Part shown: in pieces, positions 48,128-61,521 of the stretch
Numbering within the stretch: the first letter of the stretch is position 1
How the letters are laid out: the number at the start of each line of letters is the position of its first letter
Assembly: GCA_014526335.1 (NCBI GenBank)
Contig: JACTAT010000060.1
Span: 7,915,686 to 7,979,685, forward strand
DNA length: 64,000 nt
Direction of reading: 5' to 3'
Source of the DNA: Chrysaora quinquecirrha
Lineage: Eukaryota > Cnidaria > Scyphozoa > Semaeostomeae > Pelagiidae
The notes under the pieces: model-generated
The model's database searches: none
What the model was told of the DNA's origin: nothing
What the model saw: only the letters and a program-made list of their open reading frames with translations
Program-made: the position numbers and the translations under genes

Positions 48128-51100
48128 ATATTTTATTAAATTTAACAGTATGTAGCAGAAATTAATGATGTTTAGATTGTACATATAAATTAAATGGATT
48201 TTATTATTATCAATTTTGTTGCTTAAAACCAGTCATTGTATTTTTCTTCGTCTACCTTTTTAGCTTTCGTTGATAGAGCAAAGTCAAGGGAAAATTTGCT
48301 TTTAGTTATTTGTACCGAAAGATAGCATGCGGACATTTAATGCAATCTTTCTCGATGTACATCGTTGTACTTCACGCCCACGGTGCTACAAGAAAACCAG
48401 AACAACTAGCAATTTTCCAAAACCATCTCGGGACCTTTCAAACATGATCAAACAATTTTGAAAAGAATATAACAATCTTATGTGGGATTTTAAGATTGTG
48501 ATTTTCCAATTACGAATGCGAAAACGAGAAATCGAAGTTTGCATTTAAAACGCACAAAAGAGATAACGAGCACTCTGTTCTAAAATGGCGACAGAAGTTG
48601 CGAAAGGTCTGACGCATTTGAGCGCGTCTTCTGTAAGTTAATTCTAATGCAGACTTTGTTTGAAGAGTTTTCTCATAATCTTGTTAAAGCAGACAAAAAA
48701 TTAAGGAAAAGAATATTGGGAAAGATTTGAGCGAGAACGAAGACTGTAGGTTTTTCCTCCCAAAATTTAAAAGCAAGATACGAGAGGTTTTTATCGCTGC
48801 TCAGAAAGGAAGCGAACATCGAGGGAGTACTTCACTCTTCCAGAAGATGTACGAGATTTCTATTCAACAAAAGGATTTTCATGGGATTTCAGTGAAAACA
48901 ATAGGATTTCCAGCAAAGGTGAACGAGATAACAAGGGAGTGAATTGCCCTTCGGCGTACATGTGAAATCCCTGTTACAAAAAGATTCCTTCGGATTTTCC
49001 TTTACACCGTCATAGGCAGTGGAATTTTTTATTGCTTGCCTAAAGAGGCATGATATAGTGATATAGTGCTGCGACAGGAAGTTGGCCGTCTCTGGCAATT
49101 CCTGTCATACGATTCCTAGCCTTACCCCGCCCCCGCCTAACTACGGACAAAAAAACTCAAGAAACGGATGTACCAGCTGGACCTTGGACCGCATCCGGGT
49201 GGCCTGGTTCCCTGGTTCCCTAACGGAACGTGCATGTAGCGAGGTTCGACTGCGACGCTCTAACGTCACATCTTTATCAGATAATTCACAACAATTTGCA
49301 AAAAATTATAAAGTAATCAAACGACAGAGCATTTTTGATAATTCAAAAGATGACGATCCAAAAAAAGGTCGAACTAATTAATGAAAAATAAAGCAGTCAT
49401 CTTCTATCACGATCCATTTTTTCTATGATGCAAAAATTCACAAAAGATTGAAAGCAAACTCGCCTGAAACCATTAAGTAAATAGAAATTAAAAGGAAATG
49501 ATATTAACTGAAGGTCAATAGCCTATTCCAACAAATCCCGCAACACGCACGTCTGACTTTGAATTTGCACCTGTTAGAAATATAGAAATAGCCGCATCTC
49601 ATTGGCTACCTGTTTCTGTGGTAATCCATGATTGGCCAGAAATGAAAAGAAAGATGGATACTCGTGCCCTCGCTCGTACTCCAGCAAAGCTGTCTTACAT
49701 CCACAAACACAATATCTTTAAACCCTTTCTGTATCTCAAAGTATAGATATTCTGCTCTTCTTGATATCGAATTAACCCCCACCCTAAGGGAATCGACCAC
49801 CCAGATCTTCCTGTCTTGAATCTCTAGAGCAGCAAAGCGAATTACAAGCAGGAAACACCAACTTCGCGACTTTTGGGGGACAGGGCTCACATTTTCTGAA
49901 GTGAAGGACAAGAAAGCAAAATTAATGCAAGATAAAGGGTCATCATCATATCCCTAGCACATTTCTCCTTGGATCCCTATGTTGTGGAGCCTGACAAGAA
50001 TTAAGGTGGACCAAGTTTTCCAATATGGCTTCATGTTCTTTACCATTGATAATGAAAGGATTCACCCTCCCCCAAACCCTCTTCCGGCCCCACTACTGTA
50101 TTCCAAGTACATTGTGTTCCCTGCATTCTCATTCATTTGAATCGGTGATTGGCATGTGCCATTGTGCAAATGTAACAAATGTAGAGAAGTCTAAGCCTGT
50201 CTCACTTCCACTGAAATCGAGGCTGTGGATTTTATGCTAAATTCTAGTCAAGTCAAGAAGAGGAAAATTGTCAAACTTTAACAAATATTTATTTAATGGG
50301 AATATGAAGAACATGGAAATATGAAGAACTCCCACACGAGCTCCCACATCTAAAGATCGGCTTCCATTGAAGCAAAGCTTAAATCACGTCCCAAACCAGT
50401 TAACTTTAACTCCAAGATGAAAAAACATCAGACATGATCGGAGAAACAGTTTCCACGGATAAGGAATAACAAGGGGTAACTGTGTCGGTTCCTTTACAAA
50501 CTAAAACCAAGAACAAAGATTGATTTTCTAATGCTTTAGGATTTGTCAAAGACTTGTGAGGTCTTGTCATGTGGTTTGAAAACTGCCTTTAAGAGCATCA
50601 AAGTAATTATTTCTAGATTAAAGCCAACAATGGCCACGAAAGACATCGTGTTTCTAGACACGTTCAATTGCATGTTAGCTAACTCTGTAATATGTTCACA
50701 ATCACCATGCAATTGAAATCACCGAGAAAAAGCTATGAGAAAATGGCAGCAGATTTTTAATGAATCTCCAAACTCTCTTCACTGTAAATACAGGCCAGTG
50801 CAGGCACCACACGTGGATCCTAAACTCTCTTGAACTAGGAACTGTCCCAAACTCTCCATTGAAAATGCACTTTTCTGCTTAATAGTGCGTTAGCAGCTAC
50901 TAGATTCAGACCAGCTCTCTTAATATTGGGACCTCGCTTGGGACTGTCCCAGACTTTTCGAATCTAAATGCAAACATTCACTTCTTGCAAACAATAACAC
51001 CACGATCCATTAATATAGTATATGAAACAGGAGCGTGAGGTTTAGATGAAATTTGTCAGAAGTCGCCAAAACTCTTCACATGTCCCAGAAATTACAAGCA

Positions 51101-53415
51101 AAGTCTACAGACGTGAAGCTCTGTTCTGAAACGCACGGATAGATGGGGGGGGGGGGTGTGATAAGTTGGCGACAAATCAATCCTAAAATTAGAAACATTC
51201 AGAGGCTGCTAGCTGGCATAGCAAAGCTCCTGTCACAGGCCAGATTTCAAGTCGTTTTCCCGCGCGTTTCCGTCGCGCGTTATGCTAGAATCCGCTTTTT
51301 AAATGAACCACATAATAATACAGACTGAAGAAAAAAAATTATCACAGTAGAAAAGAAAAGTTTGAATGAATTGACTCATATGAAGGCAGCCAGTTTTAAA
51401 AGTTTATTCATCGTAAGAACAGCTGGTGCAGGTGAAGTGAGCGGATATCTTGAGAGGAAGAAAAGTACTTGAGAGGGCTAATATCAAACTTTAACACTAT
51501 AACTATGTTGAACATCGTCTAGACGAAAAAAAGTCAACGTAACAATGGCGACAATGAGGAAACGAAGATGTTATTTATGGGTTGAAGTTCGATTGAAGTT
51601 GTTGCAGAATGTACGAAAAATGCGCCTATAAGGTCTGGGTTTGAGTTATTTGGTTGTACATTGAAAGCCAGTTAATATGTAACTACTATTGGTGTCTTTA
51701 CTTTGCCGAAGAATCCAGTGGGCGAAGTTTTATGAGTAACTTTCGGAGACGAGAGACGAGGAGAACGGCGAAAAAGCGAATATAATACGAAATAATCAAG
51801 GCGGCAGAAAGTAGAGAATTTAGGCTTGTTTAGGAACAGAAAGATTGTTCAGACAAGACACCGATAGATGTTCTGGATGCTTGGGGATATATATAAATTG
51901 TCTTTAAAATCGGCAATATATACAGAATGCAACTTGTTACGGTAGATTTCATAAACACTGCGTCACCATGAATGATATGAAGCTATCGGATGAAACAGAC
52001 AGATAAATATTCTGCACCTAAACTGACGAGGAATTTCATGAAGAAAGGTAGAAAAGTTATTTTGAGCAAATAAAGGAATGTTTCAGTCATCGAAATATTG
52101 CAATATGAAATGGCAGTACTTTGCTATCAACAACTCAGAACACTGGCGACATGACTCCATGCGGGTATGCTTATTCTAGATGTAGAGCATCTGCACAATA
52201 CAGAATAATAAGAGATAAGTGACCATTGGCTTTGTATGCCAGTGATGAGCAAACTGGACACGATGGGCACACGTTCCCCACACGTTCTCCACAAGTCCAT
52301 GTTGAAGCAACTACTAACACTGCTCGCGATAGTTTAGGAGATTTATATGACCAGCCTGTCCTCAAACTGTGACCATTGGCTTTGTGTTGCAGTGATGTAC
52401 AAAGTTAGCTACCTGAGCACACGATCTAAACGAGTCAGTCCTACTGGATCCAATCGTCCACATTACTCATCTTTACCCTTAAATGCTGAAGGACAAGCCA
52501 TTTCGGTGATCTTACATATTTCTCATACAAAACAACAAACGGTAAAGTAACAAAACAAGACAAACCAAACAAAAATAAGGAAATAGACAAATAGATACAT
52601 TAATCAATAAATGGAAAAAAATTATAGATAAAAATGATAACAAATAATAATAGATACATAAATGAGTGAGTGATGAAAGTAAAAATAAGTATATTAATAA
52701 ACTATAAATGATATTAAGAATAAAAATAACAAATAATTTAGTAGATACATGTATGAATAATTAACAAACAAATAAACAATAAGAAATAATTAAAATGTAT
52801 TGAACAAAGAAACTTAACAAATAACAAAAAATAAAAAAAATAAGTTGACGAATAAAATTATAGATGAATAACCAAATAGAATAAATAAGTAAATAAAGAA
52901 AAAAATCAAAGACAAGAACGATAATATATAAACATTTTCGCACAATTCAAACCATTCTCGTTTTAAAAAGCTAAAATTATTCTAAAAACCGCAATTTAAA
53001 TGTCAAAAATCATCATTATACTTTACATTGACATTTCTTGATTCTATGAATCATATTTAGTGTTTCTAAATGTCTTTTGAATCATACAAAATTACATTTG
53101 GAAATTGTTCGTGGAATTGGAATAACACAGGCAGCAATCAATGTCATACTAGGTTCTAAACTGTTCTTATTGGGACTCTGGCAGTTTTATCTGACAATAG
53201 AAACATCCTCTCAGCACCTCAGCAAAGGTCAATAGCGAACACAGGCTAAGGTAAAGGAAAAGGGACCTTCTTGGTATAAACAGATGCGCACAAAAAAGTA
53301 CAAAATTTCACTGACCTTCAGAGTCGCTTACTTTAGGGATGTCTTTTAAGGGAATTTCATCTTTTTTTGGTTGCTGGGGCTCTATTTCTTTTGAATTGTT
53401 CTTTTACTGGTTCAA
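48128..53415. other. large intergenic region, mostly featureless
   Basis: 5.3 kb. 48850-48950 is an inverted copy of the 73-bp repeat unit. 51148 has a G run. 52560-52930 is very A/T rich. One possible first exon is listed at 48585. The frame ending at 49381 (QQFAKNYKVIKRQSIFDNSK) precedes aataaa and might be a last exon, but I could not connect it. No recognisable domain. Confidence 0.4.
48585..48632 (+). CDS. possible first coding exon of an unidentified gene
   Basis: aaaATGGCG gives a fair start context; the frame MATEVAKGLTHLSASS runs straight into GTAAGT, a consensus donor. No downstream exon in matching phase was identified, and there is no domain. This could be chance; kept only because the start and donor are both strong. 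Confidence 0.2.
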
Positions 53416-56400
53416 TTATTCTTTGATGTATCGCATGCAAGCACAACATTGTTCATAGGTGAAGAATGTCAAGGCCACTACCAAAGAAGACTAAAAAGTA
53501 AGAAATATACAATTAAAAGAAAGAAATGGAACAAAATTAATGAATCAATGATACACTCTTTTTAGAAGAGTGTACAACTTATTTTACACTTGTCATAGCA
53601 AAGTTCACCAGCGTAAAGCCCTTGCCAGGAAAGCATTTTAAACATGTTTTCGAGAAGGGTAGAGGGTGACAAGTTAGTGAAAAGTCGCTTCAAAAATAAG
53701 AAACAGGCAGGATGAGCTCGAAGCCAAGTGTTCTTGTAAAAAGAAAAAATGTAAGAAATTTTGGTTGAAACTAGACATGCTACGCCCTAAACTTCTTAAG
53801 TGCCTTAAATCTATTAAAGTCCCTTTCTTAAGTCCTTAACTTTCCTTACCAAATTTCTATTAAGTTCTTTTCTCAAGCCCCCAACTTTCGCTCAAGTTGA
53901 ATTGAATTGAACTGAATGGTCTTTGTTGATCCCTTTGGCAAGTAGTTCAACGTCCAGCAATTCAACTCAATAGACATAACTACGACTGGTGTATCGAGCC
54001 TCGGTTGAAGCTACAAAGAACTGCATATAAACTTAGAAATCGGATTTGGGATGTCGTGGGAGCAGTGAAATAGTAGCAACAAACAAAATCCATCAAATGT
54101 CACAATTCCATTCACAGCTTTGTTTTGCTCACTGCCCTTTGACTGTGGCTGTTCTTAATCTTAAGAAACAGGTTAAAAGCGAAGATAAATATCCGTGAGA
54201 AACTTAGAATATGACAGCGATTAAGATCATCAAATGTTGAAAATAAAAATAAGGTTAATTACCAAAAAGGAACCGTGGGTCATATTGGCAAAGATATGAA
54301 ATATAAGACGCTTGATCACATTTTAACAAATGGTCAAAAACATGCACTTTAAGAACCATTAAAAAATATTTCATGAAACTTTGAACATGTACTCGCCCTT
54401 TAACACCGCAATAACTCAAACATACTCGATCGTTCACACAGCCTGCCTTCATTCAAGGTCAAAGCTTTGATCGAACTTAGTTTATTGCAAATTGAAATTA
54501 CGTTTTCTAAAGTATGGTCAACTCTTACACATTCGTCAGCATGTTCATTTCATATTGTATTGCTCTGCTTGTTCATTTCGTACTGTTTTCGTCAGTATTT
54601 TCATTTCATTCTGTATTCGTCAGCTTGTTCATTTCATTCTGTATTCGTCAGTATGTTCATTTCATATTGTATTCGTCAACATGTTGCATGTCCATTTCAT
54701 ATTGTATTCGTCAGCATGTTCATTTCATACTGTATTCATCAGCATGTTAGTTTCATTCTGTATTCGTCGGCATGTTCATTTCCTATTTTATTCCTCGATT
54801 TGTTCATTTCATACCGCATTCGTCATCATGTTTATGTCATACCACGTTCGTCTGGATGTTCATTTCAAGCTGCAAACGTCAGCATGCTCATTTCAAACCG
54901 TATCAAACAAAAGTTTACTCCCTAGTGTATCCATCAACTTGAACATTTCGTACCGCCGAATTCATCAGCAGGTTCGCTCCATACCTAGCTCAAAATCATA
55001 TTCTTTGGAGACTTAGGCTCTAGCAAAACGATCTAACATTATTGGTCAAACATCTTTAATCGCTTGTAGTTTTTGCGGCGTAGCAAAACATTGCATGTCC
55101 AACATTTATGATTGTGACAAGCAGAAAATGGTTTTAAAGCTGTTTAAATACGTTGCAAAGCAAATTCGGCTTCTGAGGCAATATCTTGCGACGTGAACAA
55201 ACGGCCAAACATTATTCGTAAAGCAAATCTCGGATGTTTGACAAACAAAGTTTTGCCGATTGGTCAGGATCTTTTTAGTAAGCATTTTCACTTCAAACAC
55301 AAGGCATTTTCCTTTAAAATGGTGAGCATTACCTTGAGGCTTACGAAATGCATCAAATGTACACAATGTCGAATAGGGCGTGAAACATTAACTCGTAAAT
55401 TGGCCTAAAATCGTCATACCTTTAACACACTTGGAGCAGAGCCCTTGAACAATCCCATAATGCCTTCATCAGATATGATTCTTAAAAAGCAGTCTGACAT
55501 TCCGTTGTACATTCTGACCTGACCGAAGGACTTTCTTGCATCCTCGAAACCCTGTATTTGTAGCCTCTTTTTCACAACATCAAACGGTATAACAAGTAAT
55601 TTGCTCATAACTCCAGACATTGCTCCGCATAACAGACTTGGAATTTTATCCAATTGAGTCCCAGAAGCAGCCTGAACGAAAACAAAGAAATATTAGTTTT
55701 AGAAAAATCTTTATTCAGAATTACATTCGAAAATTCAAAGACGGCGAAAAAGGCCAATTTGGCGCACATCTGGCTGCATCACAAAATTAAAGTGTTGGCT
55801 AAGCTTATTTTGTCCTTAAACGGTATGACCCAAAGACTCTTTCAGATGTCTTTCAGCCTCAGCAGTAATGTTCCACTCCGCTGTTCTAATCACTGTATTG
55901 TCAGTTGGAAACAACCACAAGTTGTAAAAATAGTTATTATACAGGAAAAGCCGGGCCATGCACCAGAAGCCCAACTTCCCCTGCCTAATGCTTTATCGCA
56001 TTGATTAAATGGTTAATATGGGATGACTCCTCTGACTTTATGCCCGCATATGTAGTTCCAGACCATAACACACCTTAAACTTGACTACAAAATAACGAAT
56101 TAAAGTGAAACCTACATCAACGGACACCTCCAAACAACCGGCACCTTCCGGACACCTCAGAATAAGGTGTCCGTAATATAGAGGTTGCACTACAGAACGA
56201 AGAACCTTCTAACTACTGTTGCACATGTGTGTATTATGACCTATAGGTATGAATGATTTAGCATCTTTCATGTTTTCTAGGCCTCAAGTTGCAAAAATAA
56301 GCGAAGACAAAAACAGAACTTTGAAAACTCTGCGAAAATTACAGGCAGTGCAAGGATATGTTTCGGAAAGTTGCGCGAAAAATTTGGGACGCGAAAATAT

Positions 56401-59400
56401 TTAAGGCTCGGAATTTGGTGGTATTTAAGCAGAGATATTGGTACTGCTATAGATGTTTTCCAACAGGGTTTGAGTATTCTTAGTACTTTTATGATTCTTG
56501 ATACAAGACAGCGTCTATGATATCCAAAACATGTGTATAATACCTTGTATCTTTGCCAAGCAAGTTTAAGTACATGATAGAAACCAAACTGGAGTGATGC
56601 ATTCGGAAATATTGCAACAAGCGTTGGTAGCAATCCTAAAAGAAATGAACAATTCAATTTGTTGATATATCGCAAAAGTCACGAAAACTTGTTTCGTTAT
56701 TGAAACAAGCTAAATATAGGTTAAGATTCCGCAGTTTAGCTTGGTCAAGTCATGTTGGGTTGACATGTCGAGAACAAGATAGAAATTGTTTCATGAAACA
56801 TTCAACCACAAAGTCAATGGCATGTATTAGAATGCATGGGTGGCACCCTCTTCAAAGCGGAATATGAGATTTTCGTAAGGATTTCGAGGGATTTCCCTGA
56901 AAACAACAGCCTTTCCCGCGAAGTTTGTTGGGATTTTCAAGGGTTGAATCGCCGCTCAATTATGACCAAAGGAAGTGATCAGTTTTCTTTCTCCTTTCTA
57001 AGTTTACAAAACAAAGTCTTTGATTCCTAACGAACTTCAAAAACTGTCATAAACTGTTTCTTGAACATAATAAAATATTTTTCAAGATTTTTAGTATCCA
57101 TGCATTAGTTTCTCAAAACCATTTGTTTAAAGAAGGAACAAGTTGTTTCGAAAGAAAGAAAGCAATTATTAAAAGCTAGCATTTCTCTTGAAACAGTTGT
57201 TAAATGCAAGGTTAAAATATCTTCCAGATACAAAGAATTGCACAGATTATATGTTTACCTTTATAGAATGTTAATATTCCCCCTTCTTTTGTCATACAGA
57301 CAACAGCTTGCGTTAAACTTGTGTATATTCTTGGTTCTCCTTGTGCAACAAATCTTGTTCTGATAACATCCAATGGATGACAGCATATTGTAGCGGTTGT
57401 TCCAGAAATCCCACCAAATACAAAGTGTAAAGCTAAAAAGGTTTGAATATTAAATAATTAATATAGCATATGTTCATGTAATATTTAAGGACTGTTTTTG
57501 GGTGATACTGTTCATCAGGCTGCTGACAGATAAGGGTGATCCGCTCTTGTTATGGCTATAACAGTACACTTCATGGCGTAGCGATTAGCACTTACGCCAT
57601 CTGGGCTCAAGGTCTTTCTTCAATCAAGGGTAAGGAGCACAAATTACAAGATGTAAAAACCTTGCTCTCTGTAAAACACCTTGCTTTCTGTAAAATTCGT
57701 ACAGGCAACTGTATTGCTGCAAGCGAGTCATATACTTCCCAGGGAGTATAACAGAAAAATAGAATAAGAAAAAGGCCTGAGTTAAGGGGGTAAATCGTTG
57801 TAAAGTGCTGTTGAATATATGCAGCTATAGATAGCAGTGCTGTATAAAAGCTATAACCTTTACCTTTTACCTTCACTGAGAGCCAATGAATGGACACCCT
57901 TGGTGCTAAGTCATAAGATTCAGGATGATAGAATAGACAGCTGAGTTGACTGTAGGTTTATGGAAATTGGTCATGACATGATTCAGATCCATGACCTAAT
58001 GATCACGATGAGCTAATGAGCTAATGATCAATGACCTAATGAGATGATTGCCTTGACCACTCAGGCATGCAACCTTTTATCAAGGAAAGCAACAGTCAAA
58101 GCAAGACATTAACATGAAATCATAGCGTTTTAAGCGGTGGTACCTGCATTTTAGATGCCTTTGTTTTACTCCTATGTGAATATTTCCAAGCTCCTCTTTG
58201 CAAGAACTCAAATGTTACAAACTGCAACAAATCAAGTAAAAAAATAATACAAACAGCAAATGAAATGAGCTTTTAATGGAAATAAGACTTTCTGTCTCAA
58301 AATGACAAAATATTAGTACCTGCACACTTCCGTAGACCAAAGAAAGAGCTTGGGCGGGAACATGACCTTTCCTAAAATCACAAAGCAAGACATACATTAC
58401 ACAAAATGTTTAGTTTTGCAAACATTGCAGAGTCAAGGAGAATATACCACTGATGTGGTGGGCGTGTTGCAGCTGTGCCCCTCAGAGTAATTTTCTAGAA
58501 CATAAAGCCCCTTGGTTTGGACTAATATTCAATAACCAATACCCTAGTTCTTGTTTTTCCAACCTAAGAAAAATGGGCAACCAACATGACTCAAGATTTG
58601 CAGATGTCGATTTTGTGGAGATTTGACCAAAGGCTGAATCAAAAATTATGTTTTAACTTGGCAGATAATGTACTAAAATATTTCTTACCATAATGCATTT
58701 ATGCCTTCCTCTTTTGAAATTAGAATTGCAGCTTGGAGGATGCCTGAGTATTTTGATGCAACTGGATTTCCTTTTACCTGAAAAGTAGAAATCCGCTATG
58801 AAAGAACATTTGCAGATAAACAAATGGTTTGTACATAAACAAATGGTTTGTCAATCAAACCCTGGAGTAGAATTTCTTGCCTTCTGTTATTAAGCAGCAG
58901 ACTTCTTCAGCACCATTCTTGCAGGAAACGTCAAAATTTGACTTTTTTATAACGAAAAATGCTAAGTGCTAAGAGAAGCGCAACTGACTATGCACTAAGC
59001 AACCCATAAGCACTTCTAAGGGGGTTGAAATCTCAGATACCCACTGCGGACCTCAAATAACTTAGATCAGGCTCCCAAACAACAAAACTGGAATGAAGAT
59101 ACACATTTTGCATGCACAAAATATCCTCGCTTACGTTAATGAAATACAACATGTGACAAGAAGTGGAGTTGATTAGGTGAAGGCGAATAGCGACAGTCGC
59201 TAGGGTCTGAGAAGCAGATGAACTAGCTAACAAGACCTCGACCCTGGCTGTGACGCTACCATGGCTGGAGCTCGAGCCCCAGTCTCACTGAACTCTTGGC
59301 CTTAATGTTCCAAACGAAAGTTATTAAATTATAATGAAGTATGACTGATCTTTTGGAAACACATTTTTTGTGTACAAATTTATTTGTTTGTTGTTTACTA

Positions 59401-60193
59401 TGTGGCAGGACCCAATTTTCCAAGCAGTGATCTCCCAACTTTTTTGGCCCTCTGGTGTTGATTTTGCAAAACAATAGCCTGTACTGTTATTCTTGCACTA
59501 TTCACTGAAGATACCCTAGGGAGCATTTCTCGGTAGGTACACAAGCTGCTCATTCAGGTATGGTTTCCCTGATTGTGGGTATCTTTTCAGGCACCTTTTT
59601 TTGCCAATTTTGGTAAACATTTGGGTGTCATTTAAAAAAATTTGATAGATATTTTTGTTTCGGTGCCCAATCAGGGCATATTTTAATCACAGTATCTTTT
59701 CAGATTTGTATTTCACGATATTTGATACCCACTCAGGTATCTTTATGTGATCTGTAGGTACCCATTTGAGTCTACTTTTTGACCCTTCGGAGGCTCACCT
59801 GTACCCAATCTTTCCGGAAGTTTCCCTCCCCCAGATGAAAATCTCCATTGCGTAAGAGTGATTTTCTATTGTTTGCTCTATTGTTCTATTGTTTAATCTT
59901 TGGCCTGGCCTATACATGAAATGCATCATGATTTTTGATTGGTGTATTCTTACATGTGGCATGAAACAAAACCCTGCTCCTTAGGCTGCCATAAATTATC
60001 CATTTCTTACCACTCTTTTCCTTATTGGTTCAGACTGAAGTTGGAATCTGATCTTCAAAACGTCCAATGGCTGAGCAGCAATCCGTGTTAAGAACCCAGA
60101 AACAGCTCCACAGATGCCATGATGCACTGACTGTAATTTACTCTGTTGTGGCTCAGGATCTTTTCTCATAACAATGTGTGCCTGGTACTTCAT
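53416..60193 (-). CDS. SLC25A19: mitochondrial thiamine pyrophosphate carrier
   Basis: Inner-membrane carrier of the SLC25 family. Family knowledge: SLC25A19 brings thiamine pyrophosphate into the matrix. Eight exons: 60011-60193, 58689-58777, 58320-58371, 58144-58221, 57259-57432, 56544-56635, 55420-55671 and 53416-53490; about 331 residues against roughly 320 for the family. All three tripartite repeats are visible, with signature motifs PLDVLKIRF, PLDVIRTRF and PFDVVKKRL, each followed by the second half of its repeat (KGHVPAQALS, GLLPTLVAIFPNASLQFGF, FKGSAPSVLK). The segment QGFEDARKSFGQVRMYNGM before the last helix is typical of the A19 subfamily. The last exon, SSLVVALTFFTYE, is helix 6. 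The start is the ATG at 60193; an in-frame ATG at 60169 is an alternative. Exon 4 needs one more base in the T run at 58149-58152 to match exon 5 phase. Confidence 0.9.
54530..54905. repeat. minisatellite of about 27-bp gttcatttcatactgtattc units
   Basis: Units of cagcatgttcatttcatact with gtattcgt repeat with drift for about 375 bp in the last intron of SLC25A19. All three plus frames are open because the unit lacks stops; no protein is supported. Confidence 0.85.
55017..55275. mobile_element. family 1 TIR element (MITE-like), diverged
   Basis: Left end agcaaaacgatctaacatta then ttggtcaaacatc; right end acaaacaaagttttgccgat then tggtcagg. Spacing and interior (aatctcggatgtttgacaaac) fit the family. 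Last intron of SLC25A19. Confidence 0.6.
57536..57625 (+). mobile_element. possible tRNA-derived SINE fragment
   Basis: atggcgtagcgattagcact resembles a Pol III box A region and gggctcaaggtc a weak box B. It lies in an intron of SLC25A19. Related words occur near 6480-6560 on the other strand. Weak evidence. Confidence 0.35.
58912..59290. mobile_element. half copy of the 610-bp family 4 TIR element
   Basis: Begins attcttgcaggaaacgtcaa as at 60841, continues through gcgcaactgactatgcacta, then matches the interior of the element at 60838-61446 and ends in ggctggagctcgagcc. The right terminal repeat is missing. First intron of SLC25A19. Confidence 0.75.
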
Positions 60194-60837
60194 GCAACAT
60201 GCTTCATGCTTCTACGAGAAAAATGGCAGCAATTAAGTAGAGACTTCCAACAAAACACTTGACTAGCGCAGACATGATCAGGGTTTTTAAAAGTCAAAAG
60301 GCAAAAGGAAAGCTTAGAATAGGAAATCAGCGAGTGAGCTAACAGAACAGACAACAGAGTATCGAACAGAAAGAGATCGAAGCGGACAGACAAGAGACCA
60401 GGGGACAGGGTACCTAAGACTCTTTGAAAGGCTAGGCCCAAACTTCCCCATCACTTGTTCTCTCTCGAGGCTTTGCGTTTGCCCCCAATCAACCATAACT
60501 GAAGACTGTGTTCATCGTTGGAAAGCAAAGTAATTATTATTTAAACAACTGCATATTGTATTTGACTACAGATATACCTTTGAAGGGCTTCCAAGCGATT
60601 AATGCACAGAGATCCAACTTGCAGCAAGGAAGCGATGGAACCATTGGAACTATGTAACAACTAAGTTGAATTGAATTGAATGTCAAGAACGAGGTGTGAC
60701 CGCAAGCGCGCGGTTTTTGAAATATGGGAGTGTTCGTCAAGTGTGGGTACCAACCAGGTACTGTATGTGTATAATAAGGATATGTCGCGTTTGATAACCT
60801 TTTTGGCCCCACACAAGTGTAAATTTTATCATTTTAT
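60194..60837. other. upstream region of SLC25A19
   Basis: Contains the presumed promoter and 5' UTR. An out-of-frame ATG (at about 60209) with a short upstream frame precedes the main start. No TATA box or exon seen. Confidence 0.4.
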
Positions 60838-61446
60838 TCTACCATTCTTGCAGGAAACGTCAAAATTTGACTTTTTTATAACGAAAAGTACAAAGTGCTA
60901 GGGGAAGCGCAACTGACTATGCACTAAGCACCCCATAAGCACTTCTTAATGATGAAGTAAAACCCACCGTGTGTTACTTCACTACAGTAAGGTTGCCTGA
61001 ATTCCCAACTCCTAAAAGTGCTTTGGCGTCCTTGTTTGATTCAGCTAGCTGTTGGTGCTAAGAGTTCAGTAAGACCGGGGCTGGAGCTCCAGCCATGGTA
61101 GCGTCACAGCCAGGGTTGAGGGCTCGTTAGTTAGTTCATCTTCTTCTGAGATCCTAGCGACTGTCGCTACTCGCCTTCACCTAACCAACTCCACTTCTTG
61201 TCACATGTTGTATTTCATTGACGTAAACGGGGATGTTTTGTGCATACAAAATGTGTACCTTCATTCCAGTTTTGTTGTTTCGGAGCCTGATCTAAGTATT
61301 TTAAGGTCCGCAGCGGTATCTGAGATTTCAACCCCCCAAGAAGTGCTTATGGGGTGCTTAGTGCATAGTCAGTTGCGCTTCTCTTAGCACTTGGTATTTT
61401 TCGTTATAAAAAAGTCAAATTTTTACGTTTCCTGCAAGAATGGTAG
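60838..61446. mobile_element. family 4 TIR element with about 115-bp terminal inverted repeats
   Basis: Left arm about 60838-60957 (ctaccattcttgcaggaaac ... cccataagcacttct) is repeated inverted at about 61330-61446 (agaagtgcttatggggtgct ... gtttcctgcaagaatggtag). The centre carries gctggagctccagccatggt and tagcgactgtcgct. No transposase frame, so non-autonomous. A half copy is at 58912-59290 and an interior copy at 62251-62580. Confidence 0.85.
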
Positions 61447-61521
61447 AAAAACTGATAACACGGGTCAGCAATTCACGCAAAGTATATTCCCCTCAAATGA
61501 AAGCCAAAATCATTCAAAGCA

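Noticed and set aside
49082..49381. Plus-strand frame of 99 codons followed by aataaa
   Set aside because: It could not be joined in phase to any upstream exon, including the one at 48585, and has no recognisable domain; recorded only in the intergenic note.
54467..55016. Three overlapping plus-strand frames of about 80 to 170 codons rich in Cys/Phe/Ser
   Set aside because: All three frames are open because of the 27-bp minisatellite; the region is the last intron of SLC25A19.
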